The notes under the pieces are model-generated. The model worked only from the letters and a program-made list of their open reading frames with translations. It was not told the DNA's origin and did no database searches. Position numbers and translations under genes: made by a program. A DNA stretch of 64,000 bases from Blautia hominis (GTDB taxonomy: Bacteria; Bacillota; Clostridia; Lachnospirales; Lachnospiraceae). Below, piece after piece: positions 52,897-62,503 of the stretch. The stretch covers positions 62,001 to 126,000 of the forward strand of contig NQOF01000008.1 in assembly GCA_002270465.1 (NCBI GenBank). Reading direction: 5' to 3'. Each line of letters opens with the position of its first letter. The stretch's first letter is position 1.

Positions 52897-54984
52897 ATGA
52901 ATGATGAACTGCAAAAGTGGATACCTACAGATGAGGTGGAAGGATTTCAGGTCTGTCCGGGCCTGTATGGCAACTATGGTGCCACGGTCTTCCAGACAGC
53001 CGTTAATTTTACAGTGCATTCCAAAGGGGCTGAATTCTGTGAGCTGCTTCTGTTTCACAGGACCCAGGAGGAGCCTTATGCGGTCCTCAGATTTCCGGAA
53101 CACTTTAAAATCGGGGATGTTTACTCCATGATGGTATTTGGCCTGGATATCGGGGAGTTCGAGTATGCTTACCGGCTGGGGGGAGTCTGGGACAGGGAAA
53201 AAGGTCTGTTGTTTGATGAAAACCATATTCTTCTTGATCCCTATGCGAAGGCGGTGACCGGTCAGAGTGTATGGGGCAAAAAGGTCAATGAAAAGGGGTA
53301 TCGCGCCAGAGTGGTGAGAAATGATTTTTTCTGGGGCAGGGAAAGACGTCCCCATGTGCCTATGGATGAACTGATCATCTATGAAATGCATGTCCGGGGT
53401 TTTACAAAAATGGCAGAAGATGTGGAACATCCCGGAACTTTTGCAGGGATCAAAGAGAAAATCCCCTATCTGAAAGATCTGGGCGTCAATGCGGTGGAGC
53501 TTATGCCCATTTTTGAGTTCGACGAACTGCGGGAGCGGAGAATGGTGGATGACAAGCAGGTTATCAATTACTGGGGGTATAATACAGTGGCATTCTTTGC
53601 GCCGAATACCAGTTACGCAGCCACGAAAGAATATAACAGGGAAGGGCTGGAGCTGAAGGAGCTGGTGCATGCGTTGCATGAAAACGGAATAGAAGTCATT
53701 TTAGATGTGGTGTTTAACCATACCGCAGAGGGAAATGAGAACGGTCCATTTATTTCATTTAAAGGGTTTGACAATAACATTTACTATCTTCTGACCCCGG
53801 ACGGCCACTATTACAATTTCAGCGGATGTGGCAACACCCTGAACTGCAACCATCCTGTTGTGAGAAGAATGATCCAGGAATGTCTCAGGTACTGGGTGGC
53901 GGAATACCATATTGATGGTTTCCGGTTTGATCTGGCATCTATTCTGGGCAGGAATGAGGATGGTTCTCCCATGGAAAAACCGCCTCTTGTGGAGGCGCTG
54001 GCTTATGATTCCCTTTTGAGCAGCACAAGGCTTATTGCGGAGGCGTGGGATGCCGGAGGATTGTATCAGGTGGGACAGTTCCCTGCCTTCTGCCGCTGGT
54101 CAGAGTGGAACGGAAAGTACAGGGATGACCTGAGGGAGTATCTAAAGGGAGGTCTGTGGGCAGCCCAGGCGGCAGCCATGCGTATAGCAGGCTCCACGGA
54201 TATTTATAAGCCTCAGATACGCGGCAAAAATGCCTCCGTCAACTTTCTGACCTGTCATGACGGTTTTACCCTTTATGACCTGTACGCCTATAACTGGAAG
54301 CACAATGAGGCAAACGGATGGGAGAACCGGGACGGTTCAGATGACAACAGAAGCTGGAACTGCGGCGCAGAGGGGGAGACGGAGGACCCACAGGTCATTG
54401 CTCTGAGAATGCGCTTGATAAAAAATGCCTGCGCGGTACTCATGTGCAGCAGGGGTACCCCCATGTTTTATGCAGGGGATGAATTCTGTAATACCCAGTA
54501 TGGAAACAATAATGCCTACTGCCAGGACAATGAGATATCCTGGATAGACTGGAGCAGGCTGGAAACACACAGGGATGTATATGAATTTTTCCGGTTTATG
54601 ATCCGTTTTAGAAAAGAGCATAAGAGCATCAGCGGTAATTTGGGCAGTAACCGGTTCGGCCTTCCGGAGATCAGTTTCCACGGGGAACATCCGTGGGTGG
54701 AGGGCTTTGGAAAGGAATCCAGGGTTACGGCTGTTATGTTCGCAGGTTATGATGAGAAAAAGGGGAAGGATGATATTGTCTATCTCCTGATCAATGCTTA
54801 TTGGGAGCCGGTTTCAGTCAGTCTGCCTGAGCTTCCAAAGCCACTGTTCTGGCATGTATCCGTGAATACAGGGGAGGCAGGCGCAGAATGGAAAAAACAG
54901 CCGGTCCGTGTGGATGGCGGCAGTGTGCTTGCAGGCTCCAGGAGTGTACTGGTGCTGACCGGATGTGAGTTTTGTACCTTGTAA
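52897..54984 (+). CDS. glgX: Glycogen debranching enzyme/isoamylase (GH13)
   Basis: A 695-residue GH13 enzyme of GlgX/isoamylase type. An N-terminal CBM48-like domain (about 20-120) is followed by the catalytic barrel with VILDVVFNHT (region I), GFRFDLAS with the nucleophile Asp (region II), RLIAEAWDAGG with the acid Glu (region III) and FLTCHDGFTLYD (region IV). It hydrolyses alpha-1,6 branches of glycogen. The C-terminal beta domain ends at about 690. It is alone after a terminator and leads the FliB-like gene by 17 nt. Confidence 0.92.
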   Translation: MNDELQKWIPTDEVEGFQVCPGLYGNYGATVFQTAVNFTVHSKGAEFCELLLFHRTQEEPYAVLRFPEHFKIGDVYSMMVFGLDIGEFEYAYRLGGVWDREKGLLFDENHILLDPYAKAVTGQSVWGKKVNEKGYRARVVRNDFFWGRERRPHVPMDELIIYEMHVRGFTKMAEDVEHPGTFAGIKEKIPYLKDLGVNAVELMPIFEFDELRERRMVDDKQVINYWGYNTVAFFAPNTSYAATKEYNREGLELKELVHALHENGIEVILDVVFNHTAEGNENGPFISFKGFDNNIYYLLTPDGHYYNFSGCGNTLNCNHPVVRRMIQECLRYWVAEYHIDGFRFDLASILGRNEDGSPMEKPPLVEALAYDSLLSSTRLIAEAWDAGGLYQVGQFPAFCRWSEWNGKYRDDLREYLKGGLWAAQAAAMRIAGSTDIYKPQIRGKNASVNFLTCHDGFTLYDLYAYNWKHNEANGWENRDGSDDNRSWNCGAEGETEDPQVIALRMRLIKNACAVLMCSRGTPMFYAGDEFCNTQYGNNNAYCQDNEISWIDWSRLETHRDVYEFFRFMIRFRKEHKSISGNLGSNRFGLPEISFHGEHPWVEGFGKESRVTAVMFAGYDEKKGKDDIVYLLINAYWEPVSVSLPELPKPLFWHVSVNTGEAGAEWKKQPVRVDGGSVLAGSRSVLVLTGCEFCTL

Positions 54985-55001
54985 AGAGAAGGAGACACAA
55001 G

Positions 55002-56102
55002 ATGAAATATATAAAACCCCACTACTATGATGCGTTTGTCTGTTTGGCAGGCAGTTGTCCGGCTACCTGCTGCGCGGGATGGCAGATCGTCATTGATGAG
55101 GAGTCCTTAGACAGATATGGGAATGTAAAGGGGGATTTTGGCAGCAGGCTGCGAAACTCCATTGACTGGATGGAGGGTACTTTCTGCCAGTATGACGGAA
55201 GATGTGCCTTTTTAAATGAGGAGGACCTCTGTGACCTGTACACAGAACTTGGGCCGGAGAGGCTGTGCAGCACCTGCCGGATGTACCCCAGGCATGTGGA
55301 GGAGTTTGAGGATTTGAGAGAGCTTTCTCTGACATTATCCTGCCCGGAGGCAGCCGGGATCATTCTGGGGTGCAGGGAGAAGGTGGAGTTCATCTCCTGG
55401 GAGACAGAGGAGGAGGATGACTTTGAAGACTTTGATTTCCTTCTTTTTACTAAACTGGAAGATGCCAGAGATGTGGCGTTTGGGATTCTTACAGACAGGG
55501 AAAAAGATTTGCGGGTCAGGATGAGGACCGTACTTTTTCTTGCGGAGGAACTTCAGGCTTGTATTGACCGGGAAGAGTTTTTTGAGATGGATGCGGTGAT
55601 TGAGAAGTACCGTCATTTTCCCGGTACAAAAACAGATCAGACGGGCAGGTATACCCGAAGAAAACAAGGATTTTCCGTGTTTGGAAAACTGGAACAGCTC
55701 AGGGCAGAGTGGGGGGAACTGCTGGCGGACGCCTGGGAAAGCTTCTACGGAACAGACGAGGATAAGTATTTGGAGCTGTGCAGGGAATTTGACTGTGCCT
55801 ATGGATATGAGAGCAGCAGACGCGGGGAGTGGGAGCGCATGGGAGAACAGTTGATGGTCTTCTTTGTATACACTTATTTCTGCGGAGCCGTATATGATGA
55901 TGCGGTCTATTCCAAAATGGCGCTGGCTGTATTTTCCACGGAATGGATACAGGAGTTTGTCATGCTGAGATGGCTGAAAAAGGGGAAAAAGCTGGAATTT
56001 CAGGATGTGACGGAGATTGCTTATCGTTATGCCAGGGAAGTGGAGCATTCGGATTTGAATCTGGAAGTGCTGGAGAGATGGCTGGAGAAAAATAAAACTT
56101 GA
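55002..56102 (+). CDS. FliB-like (flagellin lysine-N-methylase family) cysteine-rich protein
   Basis: About 366 residues from the ATG after GAAGGAG. Cys motifs are GSCPATCCAGWQI near residue 20, RCAFLNEEDLCDLY and ERLCSTCRMYPR, as in the FliB family, a Cys-cluster group named after Salmonella flagellin methylase. No flagellar gene occurs in the window, so methylation of flagellin is doubtful; the YkgJ-type protein two genes upstream shares a related Cys-cluster logic. The C-terminal half is acidic and helical. It follows the debranching enzyme gene closely. Confidence 0.75.
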   Translation: MKYIKPHYYDAFVCLAGSCPATCCAGWQIVIDEESLDRYGNVKGDFGSRLRNSIDWMEGTFCQYDGRCAFLNEEDLCDLYTELGPERLCSTCRMYPRHVEEFEDLRELSLTLSCPEAAGIILGCREKVEFISWETEEEDDFEDFDFLLFTKLEDARDVAFGILTDREKDLRVRMRTVLFLAEELQACIDREEFFEMDAVIEKYRHFPGTKTDQTGRYTRRKQGFSVFGKLEQLRAEWGELLADAWESFYGTDEDKYLELCREFDCAYGYESSRRGEWERMGEQLMVFFVYTYFCGAVYDDAVYSKMALAVFSTEWIQEFVMLRWLKKGKKLEFQDVTEIAYRYAREVEHSDLNLEVLERWLEKNKT

Positions 56103-56103
56103 A

Positions 56104-56148
56104 TCTCCCCTGGGTTTACTTTATGATGAAGTAAGACCAAGAGGGAGA
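56104..56148 (+). promoter_or_regulatory. Hairpin that could hide the ribosome binding site of the dihydrouridine synthase gene
   Basis: TCTCCC (56104-56109) pairs with GGGAGA (56143-56148), with an inner GGTTTACTT/AAGTAAGACC stem. The right arm contains the GAGGGAG Shine-Dalgarno sequence of the next gene, so the fold would block initiation. Confidence 0.45.
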
Positions 56149-56159
56149 CAAAACAAATT

Positions 56160-57116
56160 ATGAAATTTTACCTTGCACCAATGGAGGGGATCACAGGGTA
56201 CATTTACCGAAATGCCCTGTATGCCTGTTATGATAATATAGACAGATATTTTACACCGTTTATCATGCCAAATCAGAACCGCTGTTTTAATTCCAGGGAG
56301 TTAAATGATGTGCTTCCCGCCCATAACCGGGGAATGGATACGATACCCCAGATCCTCACCAATAATGCGGAAGATTTTGTGAAAACAGCGCTTGAACTTC
56401 AGAAAATGGGGTATAAAGAGGTCAACCTGAATCTGGGATGCCCGTCCCGGACGGTTGTGACGAAAATGAGGGGCGCGGGATTTTTGGCGGAACAGCAGCT
56501 CCTTAAAAAATTTCTCGATGAGATTTTTGACAGGCTGGATATGAAAATTTCCGTAAAGACCAGGATCGGTATGGAGGATGCGGAGGAGTTTTACGAACTG
56601 ATAGAGATTTACAACAAATATCCTATGGAAGAACTGATCATCCATCCGAGACTGCAGACGGATTATTATAAAAACAAACCGAATCTGGATGTTTTTGCAG
56701 ATGCCTTGTCCCTGAGCAGGAATAAGATCTGTTACAACGGAGACCTTTTTACCCGGAAGGACTATGAGGCTTTTACTGCCGGGTTTCCCCAGGTGGAGGC
56801 TGTGATGCTGGGCAGAGGGGTCCTGACAGACCCGGATCTTGTGGGACATATTACCGGGGGGACACTGCCGGATCAAGAGCGGTTTAAAGGATTTCATGAT
56901 TTACTCTGTTCAGAGTATGAGAAAGTCATGTCAGGGGACAGAAATGTACTGTTCAAAATGAAAGAACTCTGGTTTTACATGATACATTTGTTTCCGGACA
57001 GTGAAAAATACGCAAAGAAAATAAAAAAAGCCCAGCATTTGAGGGAATACAGAGCAGCGGTTGATGCCCTGCTTCGTGACAGAACCATGCAGATGCCCGG
57101 CGGAAGTGAGGGATGA
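56160..57116 (+). CDS. dus: tRNA-dihydrouridine synthase
   Basis: A 318-residue FMN enzyme that reduces uridine in tRNA to dihydrouridine. Motifs are FYLAPMEGITGYIYR at the start, LNLGCPSRTVVTKMRGAGF (about 90-108, where the family Cys-Pro lies), SVKTRIGMED, and EAVMLGRGVLTDPDL for phosphate binding. The gene ends overlapping the next frame by an ATGA-type junction. It may be controlled by the hairpin over its ribosome site. Confidence 0.92.
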   Translation: MKFYLAPMEGITGYIYRNALYACYDNIDRYFTPFIMPNQNRCFNSRELNDVLPAHNRGMDTIPQILTNNAEDFVKTALELQKMGYKEVNLNLGCPSRTVVTKMRGAGFLAEQQLLKKFLDEIFDRLDMKISVKTRIGMEDAEEFYELIEIYNKYPMEELIIHPRLQTDYYKNKPNLDVFADALSLSRNKICYNGDLFTRKDYEAFTAGFPQVEAVMLGRGVLTDPDLVGHITGGTLPDQERFKGFHDLLCSEYEKVMSGDRNVLFKMKELWFYMIHLFPDSEKYAKKIKKAQHLREYRAAVDALLRDRTMQMPGGSEG

Positions 57117-57118
57117 CC

Positions 57119-57502
57119 ATGAAACTGAGATTGCAGGAAGCGGTACAGGAAAACGAGTATTATTTCAGAGGGTTTGTCAGCATGGCGGATTTGGCGGTGC
57201 TGTTTGCGGAGTATCCTTTTGAGGAGGATACATTGGAAAAGGCAGCCATACACAGGCGCAGTATGGAGCGGGGCGTAACCCCGTTTTCCGTGACACTCCG
57301 GGCTATGCCGGATACCGGCTGGACGGCAGAGGGAGAAGACCTGGTCTTTAATGATACCCGTTGGGAGATCAGGGATGGAAAAAGCCGGGTGGCTGCTGTC
57401 AGCAAAATGGCAGAAGAAAACCTGGCTGATCATGAGGCAGAGGTCAAGATATTCCTGCTTACAAAGGAAAAAATGGAAAACATGGAGCAGAACCGCATCT
57501 GA
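57119..57502 (+). CDS. Hypothetical protein
   Basis: A 127-residue protein without a recognisable family. The start is the second ATG, 6 nt after GAGGG; the first would touch the ribosome site. The sequence is acidic, with the segment DDTLEKAAIHRR-type helix (FEEDTLEKAAIHRRSMERG) and EGEDLVFNDTRWEIRDGK strands, suggesting a small mixed alpha/beta protein. It overlaps the end of the dihydrouridine synthase gene, so they are co-transcribed. Confidence 0.6.
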   Translation: MKLRLQEAVQENEYYFRGFVSMADLAVLFAEYPFEEDTLEKAAIHRRSMERGVTPFSVTLRAMPDTGWTAEGEDLVFNDTRWEIRDGKSRVAAVSKMAEENLADHEAEVKIFLLTKEKMENMEQNRI

Positions 57503-57584
57503 CAGAGGAAAAGACAAAAGAAAAATATGGAATACGCATAGTTATACAAGGAAATATGAGCGGAGGAAAGAGTATGGTACATGT

Positions 57585-59483
57585 ATGACGAAGAAAAGAA
57601 AACATACACGGGCAGAGTCGACGCTGTGGGTGTTTGTGGTATTGACAGTTTTTCTTGCAGCGGCAGTCATTAATTATAATCAAAAGACAAACCGCCGGAT
57701 CAGTGAAGAGATTCACGGGACGCTGGAAAGTTATGCACAGCAGCAGGCAGAGCATGTGGGAACCGTGCTTGCCGGCCAGTTCAATTCCCTGAATGCCTTT
57801 GCAAGCTATCTGGGACAGGCGGGAATGGAGAATACGGAAACTTTTCTGAGCGCAGCCAATGCCATCAGGAGGACCCAGGAATTTGACCGCATCACAATGG
57901 CTGATGTGAATGGAAATGGGATGACAAATGATGGGATACAAAGAAATATTCAAGACCTGACAGAGTTTCAGGAGGCTGTAAAAGGAGAGCAGACGATCTC
58001 AGAGCCATTTCTCTCCAGCGTGGAGGACGGGTATCTCTGTGTCCTTCTGGCGGTTCCCATAAACGATCCCCAGGGAGAGATCATAGGTGTACTCTGCGGG
58101 TCTTACACAGCAGAACAGTTCGGAACCTTGTTTCTGCATGATAATTTTAAACGGAATGATGCCTGTGTGCTTATCAATGGCCAGGGCGATGTCATAGTGG
58201 CGTCACAGGAGGAACGGATCGTAGTAGGGGATAAGAACCTGGAGAACATATTTGAGAAAACACAGGGAGAATCCTTTCTGGACGGCCACTCTGTGGAGGA
58301 TATGCAGCAGGCGATTCAAAATGGCGAGAAACTGGTATCCCTCATACAGGATGAATCACAGGAATATTATGTGACGCAGACACCGTTTGGGTATAATGGA
58401 TGGACACTTTTATCCGCCATAAGGCGGAGCGAGGTGGATTCCGCCTATGCTTTTGTCAGAAGCTATGCCGTAAAGCTTAATATTGCTTTTGCCGTATATT
58501 TTCTGTTTTGCTTTCTTCTGATGTTTTATCTTTTCCGGTCAGAGAGAAGTTCTTTGAGGGCGCAGACCCAAAAGCTTGTGGAAGAAAAGGAGAAGCTGGA
58601 GGTTTCGGAGGAGAGATTCCGGCTTTTGGCAAGGGACTCGGATGTGCTGGTATTTGAGCTTAATTACATGGAACATACATTGGAATTCAATGAAAACTTT
58701 GAAAAGATACTGGGGATAAAACCGGACTTCCGGTCCTTTTTAGACGGAAAATGGGTGTATCCTGAGGATGTCAGTGCATTTTCCAGGATACTGCCCCAGT
58801 CCAGCAGCAGGAAAGGGGTCATGACCCGGAATATCCGTTTCTGCAACCGGGACGGTGTTTATATCTGGTTTTCCGTTCTCACCAGTATCTTTGCGGATGA
58901 CAGGGGAAGAGTTGTCCGCATTCTGGGAAAAATGATGGATATTGACGAGAGTATGAGGGAAAAAGAGGCGCTCAGGCTGCGTGCCCAGACAGATTCCATG
59001 ACAGGGCTCTATAATAAAATGGCCACTGAGGAACTTGTCACCCATGCGCTCAGAAAATATAAGGACAGTGTCTGCGCACTTCTCATTGTGGATATGGATA
59101 ACTTAAAACGGATCAATGACACACTGGGACATACCCAGGGGGACAGGGCAATCGTGGGATTTGCGGAGGCCCTGCACCGGACCTTCCGGTCTTCCGACAT
59201 TGTGGGCAGGATTGGCGGGGATGAATTTATGGTGTTTCTTATCAATGTGCAGAGCAGTCAGCAGCTTACGCTTATTTTAGATGCCATTGTAAAGAAATGG
59301 GATCTCCTTTACACCGGGGAGAAAGATGACTACCCGGTACACGGCAGCATAGGTGCTGCCCTGACCAACAGCAGTGAGAATTTCCAGGAGCTGTACCGCA
59401 AGGCGGATATGGCCCTTTATAAGGCAAAGCGGGGAGGAAAGGGCGGGTATGCCGTCTATTCTCCCCAAATGGAAGAGGAATGA
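57585..59483 (+). CDS. Membrane diguanylate cyclase with extracellular sensor and PAS domain
   Basis: About 632 residues. A first helix (about 12-30, WVFVVLTVFLAAAVI) and a second (about 290-315) frame a dCache-type extracellular sensor; a PAS domain (about 345-455) and a GGDEF domain (about 470-630) follow. The active site RIGGDEFMVF is intact, so it should make cyclic di-GMP. No EAL domain is present. The ATG is 18 nt from the nearest GGAGG, so the start is only moderately supported; upstream ATGs are out of frame. Confidence 0.9.
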   Translation: MTKKRKHTRAESTLWVFVVLTVFLAAAVINYNQKTNRRISEEIHGTLESYAQQQAEHVGTVLAGQFNSLNAFASYLGQAGMENTETFLSAANAIRRTQEFDRITMADVNGNGMTNDGIQRNIQDLTEFQEAVKGEQTISEPFLSSVEDGYLCVLLAVPINDPQGEIIGVLCGSYTAEQFGTLFLHDNFKRNDACVLINGQGDVIVASQEERIVVGDKNLENIFEKTQGESFLDGHSVEDMQQAIQNGEKLVSLIQDESQEYYVTQTPFGYNGWTLLSAIRRSEVDSAYAFVRSYAVKLNIAFAVYFLFCFLLMFYLFRSERSSLRAQTQKLVEEKEKLEVSEERFRLLARDSDVLVFELNYMEHTLEFNENFEKILGIKPDFRSFLDGKWVYPEDVSAFSRILPQSSSRKGVMTRNIRFCNRDGVYIWFSVLTSIFADDRGRVVRILGKMMDIDESMREKEALRLRAQTDSMTGLYNKMATEELVTHALRKYKDSVCALLIVDMDNLKRINDTLGHTQGDRAIVGFAEALHRTFRSSDIVGRIGGDEFMVFLINVQSSQQLTLILDAIVKKWDLLYTGEKDDYPVHGSIGAALTNSSENFQELYRKADMALYKAKRGGKGGYAVYSPQMEEE

Positions 59484-59485
59484 AT

Positions 59486-59521
59486 ACAGGCGCCGCGGAT
59501 ATATGCATCCGTGGCGCCTGT
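59486..59521. terminator. Hairpin between the diguanylate cyclase and OLD-type genes
   Basis: ACAGGCGCC and CGGAT (59486-59500) pair with ATCCG and GGCGCCTGT (59507-59521). Only a weak T-run (TGTGTTT) follows, so termination on the plus strand is likely but not certain. The genes are convergent. Confidence 0.6.
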
Positions 59522-59535
59522 GTGTTTGCCGGGGG

Positions 59536-61386
59536 CTATTTTTTTCTGCTGTCAAAGTAAATAAAATGGTCCACAGCATCCAGGATATCCCGGAAATCCT
59601 CCCTGGGAGCCAGATCAATATAGCGTTTCAGCAATTCCTGTTCCTCCGCTTTATAAGGTCCATAGAAAATGTCGAACAGATTGTGGCCCCGCATGTGTAT
59701 TTTAAATTCTTCCATGTGGTTTTTAAGATCTTCCTCTGTCTGAATTTCAAATCCAAGTATCTCCGTGAGGTGACGCCCGCTCTTGATCTTATAGAGATAG
59801 GCTTTCCACTTTTCCAAAAGGATCCTGTAAAAATCCTCTTCTTTTTTAAGGACCCCAATCTGAACCATGACGACGGGATTGAGAAAATAGTTTTCAAAAG
59901 AATAGTATTTTAGGATCAGCACATTTTTCGGCATGACTCTGGGAAGACGGTCCACGTCCTCTGAACTTCTGGCCTCATAATAACGGCAGAGCTGGGAGGC
60001 CAATTCGGCCCTGTCTTTACCGTCCCCGTCCCGGATCATCAAAAACTGGTCGCGGAGGTAAATTTGGTTCATATATTTCAGATTGGCATAGGTCTTGATA
60101 TTGGTGCAGCTGTTGGTGGTGATGATGGCAATTCTGGAAAGGCTGCCGTCCGAAGCAGTGATCTCTGAATAGTATTTCCGAAGAAGCAGGGGAAGACGGC
60201 TCTTATCCTGCTTGCCTTCCACAATGAAGACAAAGCTCACGTTCATAAGATCACTGGCGTTGAAGCCCAGATCATCTAAGATCCGGTTCATATCTGTCCG
60301 TTCCCGCAGTATGGTGTAGTATTGTTCATCCAGAACCACCTGCCGTATCTGGTGGCTGCTGAAGTTAAAGATCATATCCGGAGAATGGGTGGAGAACAGG
60401 ATCTGATTCTTTTTGGACAGGCGGTACAGGATTTCCCCGGCCTTTTTCTGCAGCTCGGGATGGAGGAAGGTCTCAGGGTCTTTGACCAGGATCACACTGG
60501 GGATCCGGTTGCTGTCCTGGGTGTAGGCTTCCAGCAGGGAGAGCATGTAAATGCTGCGCATACCTTCCCCCATATGCTCCACCAAAGTGGCAGTGCTGCG
60601 TTTCGTGTTGTAGGCCTCAGCCGTGACGGAACACATTTCGTCAATGTTGCAGCGCATGGTATAGCGGATCTCGTCGAAGCCCCCGTTCCGGTGAAAGCAG
60701 GTGTTCACCCGCCTGGCAAAATCCGTCAGGTTCATCTGGCAGAGCTTATATTCCAAAAGCTTTGCGGTCTCAAAGGCAGTCAGATCCTCCGGGCGTTTCT
60801 GGTTGATCAGGCCGATGCACTGGAAACAACGGCTGCAGTGTTTGCCGCTCTCGAACAGACACACATCCAGACGCATCCTTTTTAACTGCTCATCCTCCTC
60901 AAAGGCCAGTAAATCCTTTTGGAGCGCTTCCAGGCGCCTGTCAGTTCCGATGTAATAAATCTGGGGAAGTACCTGCCGGATATATTTGTTATGCTTTTCA
61001 TGACCGTCACTCAAACGCTCCTGCCCAAGTACATTGGTGGTGTAAGTGAAAGTCAGATTTCCGTTCTGGTAGGAGGGGAGCTTTCTGCAGAAATCCTCGT
61101 ACCAGGCAGTATACCTGCGGTAAATACTCACACGCCCATGATGGTGGAGCATCTGCAGGTCTTCCCTGGAGATGGACAGAGACATGGAGATCTCCACTCT
61201 TTGTTTTTTCTCGTTGAAATCCCTTTCCCGGACTTGGTAAGAACCGTTCACTGCCCGTATGGCGTCCAGAACAGAGGTTTTTCCAGTATTGTTTTTCCCC
61301 ACCAGGATCAGGGCATTTTCAATGTCCCGGATTTCCATATCCCGTATGTATTTGAAATTTTTGATATGAAGGCTGTTAATGTGCAT
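59536..61386 (-). CDS. OLD-type ATPase-TOPRIM nuclease
   Basis: A 616-residue protein of the OLD family. The N-terminal ABC-like ATPase has Walker A GKNNTGKT (30-37), the Walker B region ILVKDPETFLHPE and LFSTHSPDMIF (switch His). The C-terminal TOPRIM-like nuclease starts at FIVEGKQDKSRLPLLL (about 385-400) with the Asp motif IRDGDGKDRAE (about 445). Several Cys (HCSRCFQC, about 180) form a possible zinc site. No helicase partner is adjacent, so it is class 1 like rather than Gabija-like. Some OLD proteins defend against phage; this one stands alone. Confidence 0.85.
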   Translation of the reverse strand: MHINSLHIKNFKYIRDMEIRDIENALILVGKNNTGKTSVLDAIRAVNGSYQVRERDFNEKKQRVEISMSLSISREDLQMLHHHGRVSIYRRYTAWYEDFCRKLPSYQNGNLTFTYTTNVLGQERLSDGHEKHNKYIRQVLPQIYYIGTDRRLEALQKDLLAFEEDEQLKRMRLDVCLFESGKHCSRCFQCIGLINQKRPEDLTAFETAKLLEYKLCQMNLTDFARRVNTCFHRNGGFDEIRYTMRCNIDEMCSVTAEAYNTKRSTATLVEHMGEGMRSIYMLSLLEAYTQDSNRIPSVILVKDPETFLHPELQKKAGEILYRLSKKNQILFSTHSPDMIFNFSSHQIRQVVLDEQYYTILRERTDMNRILDDLGFNASDLMNVSFVFIVEGKQDKSRLPLLLRKYYSEITASDGSLSRIAIITTNSCTNIKTYANLKYMNQIYLRDQFLMIRDGDGKDRAELASQLCRYYEARSSEDVDRLPRVMPKNVLILKYYSFENYFLNPVVMVQIGVLKKEEDFYRILLEKWKAYLYKIKSGRHLTEILGFEIQTEEDLKNHMEEFKIHMRGHNLFDIFYGPYKAEEQELLKRYIDLAPREDFRDILDAVDHFIYFDSRKK

Positions 61387-61520
61387 AAAAAATCCCCTTT
61401 TGTCAGGACGGCTTTCAGGTCCTGTATTGATATATTTTCATTCTATCACGGTAAGGAACGTTCTGAAAGTGGTTTTGAACAGTTACTTCAGAATTGGGGG
61501 GAAAACTGCGGGTATTTGTC

Positions 61521-61549
61521 TTTACGCGGTCCGGGCACTCTGCTAGAAT
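61521..61549 (+). promoter_or_regulatory. Promoter of the RluA-type gene
   Basis: TTTACG (61521-61526), 17-bp spacer and TAGAAT (61544-61549). CAGGAC (61404) and GTCCTG (61419) form a small dyad closer to the divergent OLD-type gene. Confidence 0.45.
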
Positions 61550-61600
61550 GAAAAGAAGACAGCCGTAATAGGCGGTAAAAATGATACAGGGATGAAAAAT

Positions 61601-62503
61601 ATGGAAAAGATATGGAAAAAAAGAGCGGAAAGGGATGGGATACTATCGGACTTTCTGCTTCATGATATGGGACTTACCAGGCGGCAGGTAAAGCAGGCTA
61701 AATTCAGAGACGGCGGAATCTGCGTGAACGGTGCCAGGGTCAGGGTCACCCACAGGCTGGGCGCCGGAGACAGGGTGGAGGTAAAACTGGAGGAGGAACG
61801 GACAGCCTCCCTGCATCTTGTACCGAGGAAGGGCGAACTGGATATTTTGTATGAGGATGAGGACCTGCTTTTGGTGAATAAACCGGCAGGTCTTGTAGTG
61901 CATCCTTCCCACGGGCATTACACGGATTCCCTGTCCAATATGCTGGCTTTTTACTTTCAGGAGGCAGGAGTCCATGTGAAGATCAGAAGCGTGGGGCGGC
62001 TGGACAAGGACACCTCAGGCATTGTGGTATTTGCGAAGAACGGGACAGCAGCGGGAAGGCTGGCCAGGCAGAAACAAGAGGGAAAGTTTAAAAAAGAATA
62101 TCTGGCCCTTGTGGAGGGCATTCCTGAAAAAGAGGAGGGGATCATCACAGAAAAGATAGGTAAAAGGGAGGGGGAACTCATGCGGATGTGTGTGACCTCC
62201 CATGGAAAGGCGGCTTTTACCCAATATCAGGTCCGGGAGAAAATGCAGGACTATGCCCTGGTCAGCCTCTCACTTGCCACAGGGCGGACACATCAGATCC
62301 GGGTGCACATGGCATGGATGGGCCATCCCCTTTTGGGTGACAGTCTGTACGGAGGCCATTCAGAACACATAGAGAGGGCTGCCCTGCACGCTTCCTGCGT
62401 ATCTCTTATCCAGCCGTTTACAGGAAAAGAGATACAGGTGCGGGCAGAACTTCCGGAGGATATGCAGAAGTGCCTTGGAGCAGGGAGGAGGGAGACAAGA
62501 TGA
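61601..62503 (+). CDS. RluA-family pseudouridine synthase
   Basis: About 300 residues; the ATG 8 nt after AGGGATG is preferred over one 9 nt earlier. An S4 RNA-binding domain (about 15-70) is followed by the synthase domain with RSVGRLDKDTSGIVVFA, containing the catalytic Asp, and TGRTHQIRVHMAWMGHPLLG. It converts uridine to pseudouridine in ribosomal or transfer RNA. The stop overlaps the start of the following PucR-type gene by 4 nt. Confidence 0.92.
   Translation: MEKIWKKRAERDGILSDFLLHDMGLTRRQVKQAKFRDGGICVNGARVRVTHRLGAGDRVEVKLEEERTASLHLVPRKGELDILYEDEDLLLVNKPAGLVVHPSHGHYTDSLSNMLAFYFQEAGVHVKIRSVGRLDKDTSGIVVFAKNGTAAGRLARQKQEGKFKKEYLALVEGIPEKEEGIITEKIGKREGELMRMCVTSHGKAAFTQYQVREKMQDYALVSLSLATGRTHQIRVHMAWMGHPLLGDSLYGGHSEHIERAALHASCVSLIQPFTGKEIQVRAELPEDMQKCLGAGRRETR

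Noticed and set aside
61477-61486. Further copy of the dispersed element (GAACAGTTAC)
   Set aside because: Only one end is present; no core or second end within 150 bp. Possibly a remnant.
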